Translations under genes and position numbers: made by a program | Origin: an uncultured Bacteroidales bacterium | GTDB taxonomy: Bacteria > Bacteroidota > Bacteroidia > Bacteroidales > F082 | Length of the DNA stretch: 22,955 nt | NCBI GenBank assembly: GCA_905234765.1 | Contig: CAJOIF010000035.1 | Span: 1 to 22,955 of the forward strand | Direction: 5' to 3' | Notes under the pieces: generated by a model | What the model was told of the DNA's origin: nothing | Databases searched by the model: none | What the model saw: the letters and a program-made list of their open reading frames with translations, nothing else | Shown here: one piece after another, positions 22,667 through 22,955 of the stretch | Position numbering within the stretch: position 1 is the first letter of the stretch | How the letters are laid out: every line of letters starts with the position of its first letter

Positions 22667-22955
22667 TTAATAGGCCTTGTATTTGTCGCCCGTCTTCTCG
22701 ATGAGGATGCGATAGTATTCGTCGCTGTATTTCGGGTGCTCGCTCTTGATGGGCGTGTATTTCTGTCCGGGTTTGTCGGGCTGGGCAGTATTCAAGTTAC
22801 CATCGACGTACTTCATGAACAGCTCATGGTAGAACTGCTTCCACATCTGGGTCATCTTGGAGGCTTGATTGCAAGAGAATTCGGTCAATTCCTTCACCTG
22901 AGCCTCTCTGCCCTTAATGGTATTGACGCGCTCGTCCAAGGCGGGGACTTCCTTC
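22667..22955 (-). CDS. C-terminal end of a C69 family dipeptidase (partial)
   Basis: The frame is open from the right edge to TAA at 22667-22669, giving the last 95 or so residues. The chain includes LTEFSCNQASKMTQMWKQF, then ELFMKYVDGN, and ends PKYSDEYYRILIEKTGDKYK. This is how the family of N-terminal-nucleophile dipeptidases C69 (PepD-like) usually closes in Bacteroidota: a helix followed by 'kf.DGN' and 'P.Ys..wyr..ve..G.ky'. The catalytic N-terminal cysteine lies outside the window, so activity cannot be judged. It is followed on the same strand by the S46 peptidase, which fits sequential peptide breakdown. Identification rests on the C-terminus alone. Confidence 0.65.
   Translation of the reverse strand, partial: KEVPALDERVNTIKGREAQVKELTEFSCNQASKMTQMWKQFYHELFMKYVDGNLNTAQPDKPGQKYTPIKSEHPKYSDEYYRILIEKTGDKYKAY

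Overview
The window looks like chromosomal DNA from an uncultured or little-studied member of the Bacteroidales (Bacteroidota). Three lines of sequence evidence support this. Several large secreted proteins end in type IX secretion system (T9SS) C-terminal sorting domains. Seven start regions carry the Bacteroidota-type -7 promoter motif TAnnTTTG and no Shine-Dalgarno sequence. The gene families (DUF2795 protein, CxxC-less Mrp ATPase, streptopain-like C10 and gingipain-like C25 proteases, S46 dipeptidyl peptidase, C69 dipeptidase) form a typical Bacteroidales set. There are no tRNA or rRNA genes, CRISPR arrays, transposases or phage genes that I can see.

Layout. Bases 1-181 hold the end of a DUF4143-type ATPase gene, followed by a 371-bp AT-rich non-coding stretch with repeats, hairpins and a strong bidirectional terminator. 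A small conserved DUF2795 protein (553-774, minus) has its own promoter. A minus-strand operon (3654 to 860) encodes a secreted protein of unknown function, a degenerate SAM-methyltransferase-like protein and a PduO-type cobalamin adenosyltransferase. A 100-bp perfect palindromic, MITE-like element sits just before the TTG start of the first of these genes. Upstream lie a T9SS cargo protein (3782-5425) and an iron-sulfur pair, Mrp then a NifU-like protein (6825 to 5517). A CotH-kinase-like lipoprotein (6976-8169, plus) is transcribed divergently from Mrp. Next, reading leftward, come an L,D-transpeptidase plus C10 protease operon (11355 to 8172) and a nitroreductase lipoprotein plus EamA transporter operon (12956 to 11417). 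A bile-acid:sodium-symporter-like transporter (13025-13927, plus) follows. The right part is a minus-strand series: a 1206-residue C25 protease with six 73-residue repeats, a lamin-tail-domain surface protein, an S46 dipeptidyl peptidase of DPP7 type, and the end of a C69 dipeptidase.

How the genes fit together. The strongest theme is protein breakdown. Two secreted cysteine endopeptidases (C10, C25) would cut external proteins. A periplasmic dipeptidyl peptidase would release dipeptides, and a C69 dipeptidase would split them. This is inference from families; the genes have separate promoters and are not one operon. The adenosylcobalamin enzyme and the Fe-S assembly pair are housekeeping.

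I did not find a clearly new multi-gene defence or signalling system. The most unusual signals are non-coding: the 100-bp palindrome, the composite repeat at 335-480, four different intergenic micro-repeats, a terminator that carries the next gene's promoter inside it, and very short, near-constant leaders after the TAnnTTTGC motif.
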